Assembly: GCA_903875055.1 (NCBI GenBank)
Contig: CAIQUX010000221.1
Span: 1 to 51,546, forward strand
Direction of reading: 5' to 3'
Length of the DNA stretch: 51,546 bases
DNA from: an uncultured Bacteroidota bacterium
GTDB taxonomy: Bacteria; Bacteroidota; Bacteroidia; Chitinophagales; Chitinophagaceae
Under the pieces are notes generated by a model. That model did no database searches, had not been told where the DNA came from, and saw nothing but the letters and a program-made list of their open reading frames with translations. Each line of letters begins with the position of its first letter. Within the stretch, counting starts at the first letter, position 1. This document shows, in pieces, positions 33,450 through 41,730 of this stretch. The translations under genes and the position numbers were made by a program.

Positions 33450-34184
33450 TTACAAAAGATAGAAACAGGTAAATACGAATACCCAAACCAGATCCACAAA
33501 GTGCCAGTAAAGACCCACTTTCTCCACCATTTCATAATGTCCGCGCTTTTCGTACGTACCGTTGATGGTATTTAACAGGATAATGATATTAATCACTACA
33601 CCCGAAGCAACGTGTGCACCATGGAAACCTGTAATCGTGAAGAAGAAATTAAAGAATTTATGAGCAGCATCTGCACCTCCTGAGGCAAACAACGTCGGAT
33701 CGACATCATGTTTGAAGAAATGTGGCAAGGATTCTGCTCCGGCACCATTTCTGAAAGCTCCCCACCAAGCACCTTCTGCATACAAATGAGTCCATTCCCA
33801 AGCCTGACAACTTAAGAAGGCGATACCACCGATAATCGTCCATACCATCCATTTGATGACGCCGTTTTTATCCCTGCAATGACCTGCATGTACAGCCAAT
33901 ACCATGGTCACCGAACTTAAGATGAGGATGAAGGTCATCAGACTCACGAACATCAACGGCAAATTCATTTCACCGCAAAACGGGAAAGACTTGAAGACCG
34001 AATTCGCATCAGGCCAGATAGCACTGAAGAATCGGGTAGTACCGTATGAAATAAGAAAGGCACCAAAGGTGAAGGCATCACTCATTAAGAAATACCACAT
34101 CATGATCTTACCATAACTGAGATTGAACGGACTCTGACCGCCACCCCACACTTTCTTATTACTTTCTACTGCAACTGTACTCAT
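33450..34184 (-). CDS. Cytochrome c oxidase subunit III
   Basis: 244 residues with a COX3 fold: an N-terminal segment NLSYGKIMMWYFLMSDAFTFGAFL, central helices with the conserved CQAWEW, and the C-terminal family motifs FTITGFHGAHVASGV and GLYWHFVDLVWVFVFTCFYLL. An insertion of acidic/glycine-rich residues lies between helices. It is part of the caa3-type oxidase and lies 14 bases downstream of the second subunit III-like gene. Subunits I and II are not in the window. Confidence 0.93.
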   Translation of the reverse strand: MSTVAVESNKKVWGGGQSPFNLSYGKIMMWYFLMSDAFTFGAFLISYGTTRFFSAIWPDANSVFKSFPFCGEMNLPLMFVSLMTFILILSSVTMVLAVHAGHCRDKNGVIKWMVWTIIGGIAFLSCQAWEWTHLYAEGAWWGAFRNGAGAESLPHFFKHDVDPTLFASGGADAAHKFFNFFFTITGFHGAHVASGVVINIIILLNTINGTYEKRGHYEMVEKVGLYWHFVDLVWVFVFTCFYLL

Positions 34185-34198
34185 CTTGATTACAACGT

Positions 34199-34777
34199 TT
34201 ATTTTTGATTAAAAAGGAAAAAAAGGAACAAATATATCCAAAGAACATCAACAAAATGCCAATACGTGCTGAGAATTTCCAAACCCGTACTGCTATATAT
34301 TTTTGTTTTCTTACTGAAATTTACAACCAGATACATGACCACCAGCGCAATCACACCAGCCAGCATATGCAGGATGTGCACACTCGAAATCACATAAATG
34401 AAACTTCCGGAAACCCCGTCACCATTACTCGCCAGCGTGATGCCCGATTGACCAAGCTGAAAAAAGCCATAAAACTGAAGGAACATGAACGCGACACCCA
34501 ATGCAGTGGTTAAAGAAAGCATGGCTTTGTACGACTTCATATTTCGTTTGGTGAATGAACGCAAGGTCAGATGCATGGTTACACTGCTTGCCAGTATGAC
34601 AACCGTAGAAACCCAAAACGACCACGGCATCGGAAACAATAACCAGTTGCCCTGCGCCTTACGCACTAAAAAAGCACTGGTCCAACCCGCAAACATCATG
34701 CAGATGCTGCAGATGGCAATCCAAAGAAGGAGTTTATGCGGATGTATTTTCTGACGTTGGGCGATGACTGTATCCAT
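34199..34777 (-). CDS. Second cytochrome c oxidase subunit III-like protein (short, five helices)
   Basis: 192 residues. Five hydrophobic segments; an early IPxKLLLWIAICSICMMFAGWTSAFLVR block; the C-terminal COX3 motifs FIYVISSVHILHMLAGVIALVVMYLVV and LSTYWHFVDVLWIYLFLFFLF. Bacteroidota commonly carry this shorter paralogue immediately before the longer subunit III, and both are thought to belong to the same caa3-type oxidase. A near-consensus -7 box (TACCCTTG) lies about 13 bases upstream of the ATG. It is the first gene of the cluster, divergent from tex. Confidence 0.9.
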   Translation of the reverse strand: MDTVIAQRQKIHPHKLLLWIAICSICMMFAGWTSAFLVRKAQGNWLLFPMPWSFWVSTVVILASSVTMHLTLRSFTKRNMKSYKAMLSLTTALGVAFMFLQFYGFFQLGQSGITLASNGDGVSGSFIYVISSVHILHMLAGVIALVVMYLVVNFSKKTKIYSSTGLEILSTYWHFVDVLWIYLFLFFLFNQK

Positions 34778-35113
34778 TGAATGTTGCCTGCAAGGGTAGA
34801 TTTATACCTGAAAACCCCTGAAGAGCGGCAAATTTAATCATCAAAACCGTAGATTCATAGAAAAAGGAGCTAGAATTTTGGGGTCATCGTCTTTTTCTTT
34901 TCTCATCGGTGTTGCGACGCTCCGTTTTGGCTCCAGTTCTTTCTTCAGCTTATTTTCCCCTTACCAAATTTTAAAAATTACTTTGGGATGTCGTCTGCAA
35001 ATTCATTATGACCTAACTGGATTTTACTATAGATCATCATGAACCCACCATGCATTTCCGATTTCAGTTTCTATCCCTATTACTATAACTTCGCCGACTT
35101 CTAAAAAACACAT
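34778..35113. other. 336-base divergent intergenic region between cox and tex
   Basis: No gene seen. It contains the likely promoter of the cox genes on the left, and for tex a near-consensus -7 box TAACTTCG (35086-35093), about 20 bases before its ATG. No strong repeat or hairpin was noticed in between. Confidence 0.4.
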
Positions 35114-37345
35114 ATGACCGAATTCGCATCGACCATCAGCAGCCGCCTCAACATTTCCATAAAGCAAGTAAACAGCGTATTACAGCTGCTTTCTGAAGGT
35201 TCCACCATCCCCTTTATTGCCCGTTACCGAAAAGATATGACCGGGGACCTCGACGAGGTGCAGATACAGCAGATACAGGATGAGGCCAAGTTTCAAAAGG
35301 AATTCAGTGAGCGAAAGACCCTCATCATCAAAACGATTACAGAAGCCGGTAAAATGACCGAGGCCTTGCAAACCTCGATTGACGGCGCGACCACTCTTTC
35401 ACAATTGGAAGATATTTATCTCCCCTATAAGCCAAAACGTAAAACCAGAGCCACCATCGCCAAGGAAAAAGGATTGGAACCCTTGGCAACCCTCCTGATG
35501 GAACAACAATGCGATTCGGTGGAGACCGAAGCAGCCAAATTTATGACCGATGAAGTGAAGTCTGTCGAAGCAGCCCTTGCCGGTGCACGTGATATCCTCG
35601 CAGAGGAAGTCAATGAAAATGCGGTTGTTCGTACAAAAATAAGGACCTTATATCAGCAAGAGGCTCTCATACAAAGTAAAGTAGTACCCGGAAAGGAAGA
35701 AGAAGCCGCCAAGTACAAAGATTATTTTGAGTTTGATGAGCCGATAGCAAAAATACCTTCACACCGCACGCTTGCCATTCTCAGAGGTTTTCTGGAAGGG
35801 TTTCTGCGCATGGTGATCGAGCCTCAGGAAGAAAATGCCGTGGCTCTGCTCGAGAAGGAACTGATTATAGCCCATAATGAAGCGGCATTGCAAGTTAAAC
35901 GAGCAATCAAGGATTCATACAAACGTTTGTTACAACCCAGTATGGAAAGCGAATTCAGGATGGCTTTGAAGCAGAAAGCAGACGAAGAGGCTATCGAAGT
36001 GTTTTCTGAAAACCTGCGTCAGTTGCTACTGACTTCTCCGCTTGGAAGCAAACGTATTCTGGCCATCGACCCCGGTTATCGCTCCGGTTGTAAGGTGGTA
36101 TGCCTCGATGAAAATGGCAATCTTGTCAAGACAGACCTGATTTATATCCATGAAAAAAATTACAAATTACAAGAGGCTGAGCATGTCATACGCACCCTCG
36201 TGCAGACCTATCAGATCCAGTCATTTGCCATTGGTGATGGTACGGCTGGCAGGGAAACCCAGCAATTTATCGCCTCGCTGAAACTGAATATCCCTATTTT
36301 TCTGGTGAATGAAGATGGTGCTTCCGTGTATTCTGCATCGGCGAATGGCCGTGAGGAATTTCCTGACCATGATATCACCGTAAGAGGTTCTGTAAGTATT
36401 GGCCGGCGATTGATGGACCCATTGGCCGAACTGGTCAAAATAGATCCTAAGAGTATCGGTGTCGGGCAATATCAGCATGATGTTTCCCAATTCAGATTAA
36501 AGGAAAGGCTCGATCAGACTGTAGTGAGTTGTGTGAATTTGGTGGGTGTCAATCTTAATACTGCCAGTAAACATCTTCTGAGTTATGTGAGTGGTATCGG
36601 TCCGTCGCTGGCTGAAAACATAGTCGCCTACCGTGCAGAAAACGGTCATTTTACCGACAGGAAACAATTACTGAAAGTGCCCCGTCTTGGTCAGAAAGTA
36701 TTCGAGCAATGTGCCGGGTTTTTGAAAGTACCTCAAAGCGAAAATCCCTTGGACAATAGCACTGTGCATCCTGAAGCCTATCCGGTGGTTGAAAAGATGG
36801 CGAAAGATTTGGCCATTGAGCTCAAGAGTTTGGTAAAGAATGAAAGCGTCATCAATCTCATCAAACCTGAAGTCTATGTGACCGAGACCCTGGGTATCTT
36901 AAGTATAAAAGATATTTTGAAGGAATTGAAAAAACCGGGTCTTGATCCGCGACCCGAGGTTCAGACGTTTGAATTTGCCGACATTTTCAAGATCGAAGAT
37001 GTGAAGCCTGAGATGATAGTACCCGGACAAGTGACCAATATCACCCGTTTCGGTGCCTTCGTCGATATCGGTGTCAAGCAGGACGGTATGGTGCATGTGT
37101 CAGAAATCGCCAACCGCTATATTTCTGACCCGAAAGAAGTATTGAAATTGAATGATAAGGTAATGGTGAAGGTTCTTGAAGTCGATATCCCACGCAAGCG
37201 TATCAATTTATCGATCAAGCAGGCTCTGCCGAATACCGGTTCCAAACCTACGTATCACAAAGTGAAGGCAAAAGCGCCTGTGCCACAAAAGGAAGTGAGT
37301 TTCTCCGATTCCTTATCGTCGCTGAAAGACCGGTTTAAGAAATAA
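35114..37345 (+). CDS. tex: Tex-family RNA-binding transcription accessory protein
   Basis: 743 residues. Domains in order: Tex N-terminal helical region with STIPFIARYRKDMTGDLDEVQ (about 30-50) and LPYKPKRKTRATIAKEKGLEPLA; YqgF-like RNase H fold (RILAIDPGYRSGCKVVCLDENG, near 315-336); tandem helix-hairpin-helix segments (SGIGPSLAENIVAYRAENGHF); and a C-terminal S1 domain (VPGQVTNITRFGAFVDIGVKQDGMVHVSEI ... VMVKVLEVDIPRKRINLSIK). It is a conserved cytoplasmic nucleic-acid-binding protein related to Spt6, with a role in transcription that is not fully defined. It has its own divergent promoter. Confidence 0.95.
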   Translation: MTEFASTISSRLNISIKQVNSVLQLLSEGSTIPFIARYRKDMTGDLDEVQIQQIQDEAKFQKEFSERKTLIIKTITEAGKMTEALQTSIDGATTLSQLEDIYLPYKPKRKTRATIAKEKGLEPLATLLMEQQCDSVETEAAKFMTDEVKSVEAALAGARDILAEEVNENAVVRTKIRTLYQQEALIQSKVVPGKEEEAAKYKDYFEFDEPIAKIPSHRTLAILRGFLEGFLRMVIEPQEENAVALLEKELIIAHNEAALQVKRAIKDSYKRLLQPSMESEFRMALKQKADEEAIEVFSENLRQLLLTSPLGSKRILAIDPGYRSGCKVVCLDENGNLVKTDLIYIHEKNYKLQEAEHVIRTLVQTYQIQSFAIGDGTAGRETQQFIASLKLNIPIFLVNEDGASVYSASANGREEFPDHDITVRGSVSIGRRLMDPLAELVKIDPKSIGVGQYQHDVSQFRLKERLDQTVVSCVNLVGVNLNTASKHLLSYVSGIGPSLAENIVAYRAENGHFTDRKQLLKVPRLGQKVFEQCAGFLKVPQSENPLDNSTVHPEAYPVVEKMAKDLAIELKSLVKNESVINLIKPEVYVTETLGILSIKDILKELKKPGLDPRPEVQTFEFADIFKIEDVKPEMIVPGQVTNITRFGAFVDIGVKQDGMVHVSEIANRYISDPKEVLKLNDKVMVKVLEVDIPRKRINLSIKQALPNTGSKPTYHKVKAKAPVPQKEVSFSDSLSSLKDRFKK

Positions 37346-37694
37346 TAGAAACAAGGTTGCTTGTATATCTGAATGGGTTGCTTACCTCAACCTCGGTTTA
37401 TGCTCAGCCTCGGTTCGTGTCCTCACGAACCGAAAGAGGTAAAGAAACAGTGGTCCGTGAGGACAGGTACCCCAGCAAAGGTTCCCCCTTTTTTCAAAAA
37501 GAAAACGTTCCCAACACCTTGGGCGTCGGAAACGTTTTCATAAGCTCCGCCTCGGTTCGTGTCCTCACGAACCGAAAGAGTTAAAGAAACGGTGGTCCGT
37601 GAAGACACGAACCACGGCAAAGAAACAGTGGTCCGTGAAGACACGTACCACGGCAGAGAAATTGCCTTGTTGACTTAAAGATTATCTTTACTTC
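37346..37694. other. 349-base gap filled by REP-like palindromes
   Basis: No gene. Most of the space is taken up by the repeated palindromes described separately (37411-37651). A near-consensus promoter for the downstream dockerin-type gene may lie at about 37660-37690 (TTG followed by TATCTTTA). Confidence 0.55.
37411..37651. repeat. Cluster of REP-like palindromic units
   Basis: Type A units at 37411-37432 and 37553-37574 are perfect hairpins CGGTTCGTG-TCCT-CACGAACCG. Type B units at 37450-37471, 37592-37615 and 37628-37651 have the form GTGGTCCGTG-A(A/G)GA-CACG(A/T)ACCAC; the first is partly degenerate. Each B unit is preceded by AAAGAAAC(A/G), so the cluster is also a direct repeat. A separate hairpin GAAAACGTT...AACGTTTTC spans 37501-37539. 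A and B share a CGTG/CACG core. No transposase is adjacent. Confidence 0.85.
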
Positions 37695-38495
37695 ATGGTT
37701 GGCAGTAATTACATCATTAAAAATAAATCATTCAATGTGTTCGGTATAAAGGGCGGCCTCTTTATGTTTTTATTGGTATTGGTTGTTTCTTTTGGAACGA
37801 TTGCTCAGACGCATAAGGGAAAGGTTTTACATGTAAAAAACCGAAAGAACACAAACACTCAGGTTAGGGTAAAACTATATATTCAAGGATATTATCGTAA
37901 GCATGGTGAAATGTTACCTGCGTTATATAATCAGGGAAAGAAAACGGATATACATGTAACCGATACGATACAAGTGATCGTTCACGCTAATAGATATCCA
38001 TATAAGGTGCTTGAATCCTGTCAGGCCATTTTGACTGTAAACGGGTATGCAAAATGCCACTTTAAGAGAGTAAAAAGGAGCGGTTATATTTCCATACGAA
38101 GCAGAAATGCACTTGAAACATGGAGCTCGCATCCGGTCAATATGAATAGAACATCTGTCTTGTTTGACTTTACTACAAATTCTGAAAAGGCCTTTGGACA
38201 GAATATGATAGAAGCAGAAAAAGGTGTTTGGGCTTTCTTTTCAGGTGATATCAATCAGGATGGATTTATTGATGAATATGATTATAGTATCCTTGAGAAG
38301 GCCATTAAGGATTATGCATTTGGATGGGTGCGAACAGATGTCAACGGTGATGGAAATGTTGACTTACTTGACAGAAATATCATTGATGAAGGATTTATCT
38401 ACAAGAATAAAAGACCCGGGGACACCTCAAAAGATATGGAAATCTTAGATCAACACCCCAACAAGCGTATGCATGTTAAAAGACCCATGAGGTAA
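37695..38495 (+). CDS. Secreted protein with a dockerin type I-like EF-hand pair
   Basis: 266 residues. A long n-region precedes a hydrophobic signal (GGLFMFLLVLVVSFGTIAQ). The middle is strand-rich (TQVRVKLYIQGYY, IQVIVHANRYPYKVLE). Near 185-235 lie two calcium-loop motifs, GDINQDGFIDEYDYSILEK and DVNGDGNVDLLDRNIIDEG, spaced as in dockerin type I. The C-terminus is basic. In Bacteroidota, isolated dockerin-like modules occur in secreted proteins without cellulosomes, so calcium-dependent folding is safer to infer than cohesin binding. It follows the REP-like cluster directly and its base composition is more AT-rich than flanking core genes. Confidence 0.75.
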   Translation: MVGSNYIIKNKSFNVFGIKGGLFMFLLVLVVSFGTIAQTHKGKVLHVKNRKNTNTQVRVKLYIQGYYRKHGEMLPALYNQGKKTDIHVTDTIQVIVHANRYPYKVLESCQAILTVNGYAKCHFKRVKRSGYISIRSRNALETWSSHPVNMNRTSVLFDFTTNSEKAFGQNMIEAEKGVWAFFSGDINQDGFIDEYDYSILEKAIKDYAFGWVRTDVNGDGNVDLLDRNIIDEGFIYKNKRPGDTSKDMEILDQHPNKRMHVKRPMR

Positions 38496-38582
38496 AAAAG
38501 GCGGTGTAGCATTTTGAAAGGCTGACGATTTCATTTTACTCAGAGATTAGCGGAGACATATTTCATCGGAATAACTTTATTC

Positions 38583-38651
38583 GCTTTTGGTTCGTAAGCA
38601 AAAGGAAGAATCTTTATGTGCTCCACAGAGCAAGCCACCGACCGTTGGTGG
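38583..38651. other. Two consecutive hairpins downstream of the dockerin-type gene
   Basis: CTTTTG (38583-38588) pairs with CAAAAG (38598-38603). GCCACC (38633-38638) pairs with GGTGGC (38646-38651), followed by AATTTT. The second could terminate the dockerin-type gene, although it is 138 bases past its stop. Its right arm also forms half of the inverted repeat flanking parDE. Confidence 0.4.
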
Positions 38652-38710
38652 CAATTTTCCCCAACCGATAAGCAAACAATAACTTCAATATCATAACTTC
38701 AATTAAGGAT

Positions 38711-38740
38711 TTGGGAACTTACCAAATTTTGGTAACTTCG
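38711..38740 (+). promoter_or_regulatory. parDE promoter with internal palindromic operator
   Basis: TTG (38711-38713), a 19-base spacer and TAACTTCG (38733-38740; one mismatch to TAnnTTTG) form a promoter 17 bases before the parD ATG. The perfect 17-base palindrome TTACCAAATTTTGGTAA (38719-38735) fills the spacer and touches the -7 box. That is where a ParD dimer would repress its own operon. Confidence 0.7.
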
Positions 38741-38757
38741 TCAAAATTTCGAATAGA

Positions 38758-39006
38758 ATGAAAAATACATCAATATCATTAGGAAATTATTTTGACCAGT
38801 TTGTGAGTAGCCAAGTTTCCGTTGGACGTTATAAAAATGTGAGTGAAGTGATACGTGCAGGACTCCGACTTTTAGAGGACGAAGAAAGTAAAACTATTGC
38901 TTTGAGGAATGCGATTCAAAAGGGTTTAGAAAGCCCTATAGTCGTAAATTTTGACTTTGACGAAAATTTGAAAAGTCTAAAAACTCAAAAAAGAAAAAAT
39001 GGCTAA
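38758..39006 (+). CDS. parD: Type II antitoxin, ParD family
   Basis: 82 residues. The N-terminal ribbon-helix-helix DNA-binding domain is clear: TSISLGNYFDQFVSSQVSVGRYKNVSEVIRAGLRLLEDEE. It is followed by a shorter, acidic-aromatic tail (VVNFDFDENLKSLK) that should wrap the toxin. It neutralises ParE and autorepresses through the palindrome in the promoter. The frame overlaps parE by eight bases, giving coupled translation. Confidence 0.93.
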   Translation: MKNTSISLGNYFDQFVSSQVSVGRYKNVSEVIRAGLRLLEDEESKTIALRNAIQKGLESPIVVNFDFDENLKSLKTQKRKNG

Positions 39007-39298
39007 AGTTATTTTAAGACAAGAAGCCATTGAAGATTTGAATAATATTTGGGAATATACTTTTGAAAAATGGTCTGAAAGTCAAGCAGATAAATACTAT
39101 TCCATGCTGAAGCTTTCTTGTATGGAAATCGGAAAGGATCCTGAAATCGGAAAGGAATATAATAAAATTGTAAAAAATCTACTCGGATTGCATTCAGGAA
39201 GACATATAATATTCTATCATTTTATTGATAAAGACGAAATTGAAATTATCAGAATTTTACACGAAAGAATGGATTTGAAAAGCAGATTGAACGAATAA
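38999..39298 (+). CDS. parE: Type II toxin, RelE/ParE family
   Basis: 99 residues, complete. ParE-fold hallmarks: VILRQEAIEDLNNIWEYTFEKWSESQADKYY, a central GLHSGRHIIFYHF and the terminal strand EIEIIRILHERMD, with the LHERMD-type C-terminus typical of ParE. Characterised ParE toxins inhibit DNA gyrase; RelE relatives cut mRNA. Gyrase inhibition is inferred from family similarity. It is paired with parD upstream and flanked by short inverted repeats, as in mobile or recently acquired cassettes. Confidence 0.93.
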   Translation: MAKVILRQEAIEDLNNIWEYTFEKWSESQADKYYSMLKLSCMEIGKDPEIGKEYNKIVKNLLGLHSGRHIIFYHFIDKDEIEIIRILHERMDLKSRLNE

Positions 39299-39510
39299 AA
39301 AACTGCCACCAATCGAGTAGACGGCTCCACCGGCGCGGCAATGAGGCGTAGGAATTGTGCGACAGCTTCTCTTGCTATACTACAGATTTCCATTCATTGA
39401 CTTTCATGAAAAAGTTGAAATTTTGAAAGCACGAGATGCTGGTACACATAGGCAAGGCCTCAATCTCGCACTAGTATAGAGAACGCAGCTTTTAACTATG
39501 AACTTGCTAC

Positions 39511-40419
39511 TTACTTAATTCGTTTTCCGACAGCGTGCCAGTAAGGTGTGTTTTCTGAAATGACGATTTCATCGAGACCCGAATGGCGCATCATCTGCTC
39601 GATTTCTTTTCGTGAAAAACGTTGTTCAAGTGATGTGCCGAAACGGTCGAGAGAATCATTTCGTATCACAAAAAAGGTCTTATCCTGATACGCACTGAGC
39701 GGGAGCTTCTCAGCCGCCTTTCGAAGTCCGATCAGTTTCATAAACCGGCCCGTCAGCACCAAGGGCATATAAAAGACCACAGCCAGTATGTCGCAGACAA
39801 ACTTTTTCAGGATCATCGGTAATGAACTCGTGACCTTGCGGATGGCAGTGACGACCGACAACAGCATCTTGAAAAACATACCCTTATTGTCAAGGCTATA
39901 GTAGAGATAGGTATAAAAGTAACCACCTATCTTTACCTTCTTCACACAGTCTTGCATGGCTTTTGGTGTATCAGGAATATGATGTAATACCCCGATACTC
40001 ATCGCAAAGTCAAACGTTTCATCCTCGAACGGAATATTGTCTGTCGATGCCATTGACAATCGTACGTTCTTGTTTTTATCCAATAGTTTATCAGCCGTGA
40101 AGATTGCCTCACTTGGGTCAATCGCCTCCATGAAACCTATCCTGTCCGTAAGATATCTTGTGAACCTACCAGTACCACAACCGATGTCTATGCCATAGGT
40201 ATTCTTGTTTACCATGGCCGGTGTGATAATATCAAAATACATATTCCCCAGTTGATTGATTTCCTCATCACTGAATTCACTAAACTTCTTCCATTCTTCA
40301 CCAAATGAATTGACTACGGAGTGATCGATATTTTCTGTGGACGTATTGAAGCAAGTTATCTCTCTGACGGTAGTATTGACTGTGGATGTGGGTTTTTGAT
40401 TATACGTTGCTTCGGTCAT
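39511..40419 (-). CDS. Class I SAM-dependent methyltransferase
   Basis: 302 residues. Methyltransf_11-type core: motif I GIDIGCGTGRFTRYLTD (about 85-100), motif II acidic EAIDPSEA, motif III-IV NIPFEDETFDFAMSIGVLHHIPD, and post-motif VKIGGYFYTYLYYS. The C-terminal part has hydrophobic stretches and a conserved RFSRKEIEQMMRHSGLDEIVIS block as in methyltransferases acting on sugars or lipids in surface-glycan pathways. The N-terminal 40 residues are Thr/Asn-rich and probably flexible. The substrate cannot be determined. The neighbour upstream is the DUF1295 membrane protein, 197 bases away. Confidence 0.88.
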   Translation of the reverse strand: MTEATYNQKPTSTVNTTVREITCFNTSTENIDHSVVNSFGEEWKKFSEFSDEEINQLGNMYFDIITPAMVNKNTYGIDIGCGTGRFTRYLTDRIGFMEAIDPSEAIFTADKLLDKNKNVRLSMASTDNIPFEDETFDFAMSIGVLHHIPDTPKAMQDCVKKVKIGGYFYTYLYYSLDNKGMFFKMLLSVVTAIRKVTSSLPMILKKFVCDILAVVFYMPLVLTGRFMKLIGLRKAAEKLPLSAYQDKTFFVIRNDSLDRFGTSLEQRFSRKEIEQMMRHSGLDEIVISENTPYWHAVGKRIK

Positions 40420-40616
40420 TCGTGATGTTGTTTTCTGATTCCGTCTGTTGAATTTCTTGTTCAGTTGACAGACACAAGTACTTCAAGTGATTTTTTGAAT
40501 CCGGTAAAAGTACGAAACCGATGTATAAATCCAAAAGTCTGTACTAATATGAATGGGTCGGTAAGGGTTCGGAGGATGGCTGATCAGACAGAATCGACAG
40601 TTTATCGAAAAGTACT

Positions 40617-41549
40617 TTATGGGCGTTTACGGCTAAATGGGATAAACCTCGGTACTCTTTTTTGATAGTCGGCATAAGCGGTGTATTTGCCGGCACTGAT
40701 TTCTTCACTGAAGTTAGAACTACCTTGGAAAAGAACGATCAGTAAAAGGCATCCAGCTATACTCCAGTTGAACCATTGTCCGCTGGCAGCCACGCTAAAC
40801 AGATAAAAGCAAACCCAGATGGCCTGCTCGGCAAAGTAATTGGGATGACGGCTGAAGGCCCACAAACCTTTATCGATAAAACCCTTTTTATATTCACCCT
40901 CAAGCTCTTTACCGGCTTTGATTCGTGCATGTTTTTGCCGTTGAAACTTCCATTGTTGCCTATCGGCTATCATTTCATACACAATAAAAAATAGCATCAT
41001 GGTGGCAGCGATATAATCGAATAAGCCTAAGGGCGTTTGGTTGTTTTGAAGGGCCACGATAACAGGTAATGTAAATAGCAGAATGAGCACATTCTGATAA
41101 CCTGAGATGAAAAATAAATTAAAAAGCGTCCATTTCCAACGCGGATTGAATTCAGGCTTCTGCCGTAATATAAGCCAGCGATAATCTTCTTCACCGGTCC
41201 AGAAACGCCAATGATAAGCGCCTTTCAGCGCAAAGTTGGTGGTGAGTCTGATTCCCCAGATAGTCACCAGCAGACTCATCAATACAAGCCGCGGCGCATA
41301 TCCGCCATAATCGGCCACCACCCATACATATACGATTGGTATGATGCTCCAGAGCTTATCGACCTGACTATTGTTATTGGTGAGTTCGCCCACCAGAAAC
41401 GAATAGATGGCCACCACCGCTGCGATCTTGCATAAGGTATTCAGCGCTTTCCATTCTTCAGGCCCCAGAGCCGTGCCGAAAAAATACGTGAATATAGGAA
41501 CAGCCAGGAGTGTGATGACTAACAGGGCGGCGGTAGTGATGATCTTCAT
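40617..41549 (-). CDS. DUF1295 membrane protein (steroid 5-alpha-reductase-like)
   Basis: 310 residues with about seven transmembrane segments. DUF1295 signatures: SQVDKLWSIIPIVYVW near 60, GIRLTTNFALKGAYHWRFWTGEEDYRW, and the C-terminal NADPH-site-like block GLWAFSRHPNYFAEQAIWVCFYLFSVAAS followed by KYTAYADYQKRVPRFIPF. The family is an isoprenylcysteine methyltransferase/5-alpha-reductase fold with unproven substrates in bacteria. No partner gene is evident; the T9SS adhesin-like gene lies 181 bases away. Confidence 0.88.
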   Translation of the reverse strand: MKIITTAALLVITLLAVPIFTYFFGTALGPEEWKALNTLCKIAAVVAIYSFLVGELTNNNSQVDKLWSIIPIVYVWVVADYGGYAPRLVLMSLLVTIWGIRLTTNFALKGAYHWRFWTGEEDYRWLILRQKPEFNPRWKWTLFNLFFISGYQNVLILLFTLPVIVALQNNQTPLGLFDYIAATMMLFFIVYEMIADRQQWKFQRQKHARIKAGKELEGEYKKGFIDKGLWAFSRHPNYFAEQAIWVCFYLFSVAASGQWFNWSIAGCLLLIVLFQGSSNFSEEISAGKYTAYADYQKRVPRFIPFSRKRP

Positions 41550-41730
41550 GAATCAGGTAAATAGTGTTTTTTTGAATTTTTTGTTGATCGCATTTAAGTG
41601 CCCATATGATAACAGAATCGTGAAGATAATTTATTGGAGAAGAATACCAAGTTGAACTGTCTTGAAAAAATGGATGCATGGACCATCGCCTGTTTTCTCC
41701 AGAAGAATTTACATCCAAATTCAATTCCGT

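Larger units (their letters stand above)
38644..39312. repeat. Inverted repeats bracketing the parDE module
   Basis: TTGGTGGCA at 38644-38652 is matched by TGCCACCAA at 39304-39312. The match extends with one mismatch into a T4/A4 run (TTGGTGGCARTTTT). The right copy begins six bases after the parE stop, the left about 105 bases before parD. No target-site duplication was recognised. Confidence 0.5.

Noticed and set aside
37411-37651. CRISPR array
   Set aside because: The repeated units are palindromes with variable, very short spacing and no unique spacers; no cas genes are nearby.
39299-39510. Possible MITE or gene remnant after parE
   Set aside because: Only weak imperfect inverted matches (TTCTCT...TATAC against GTATAGAGAA); no terminal repeats or coding pattern strong enough to call.
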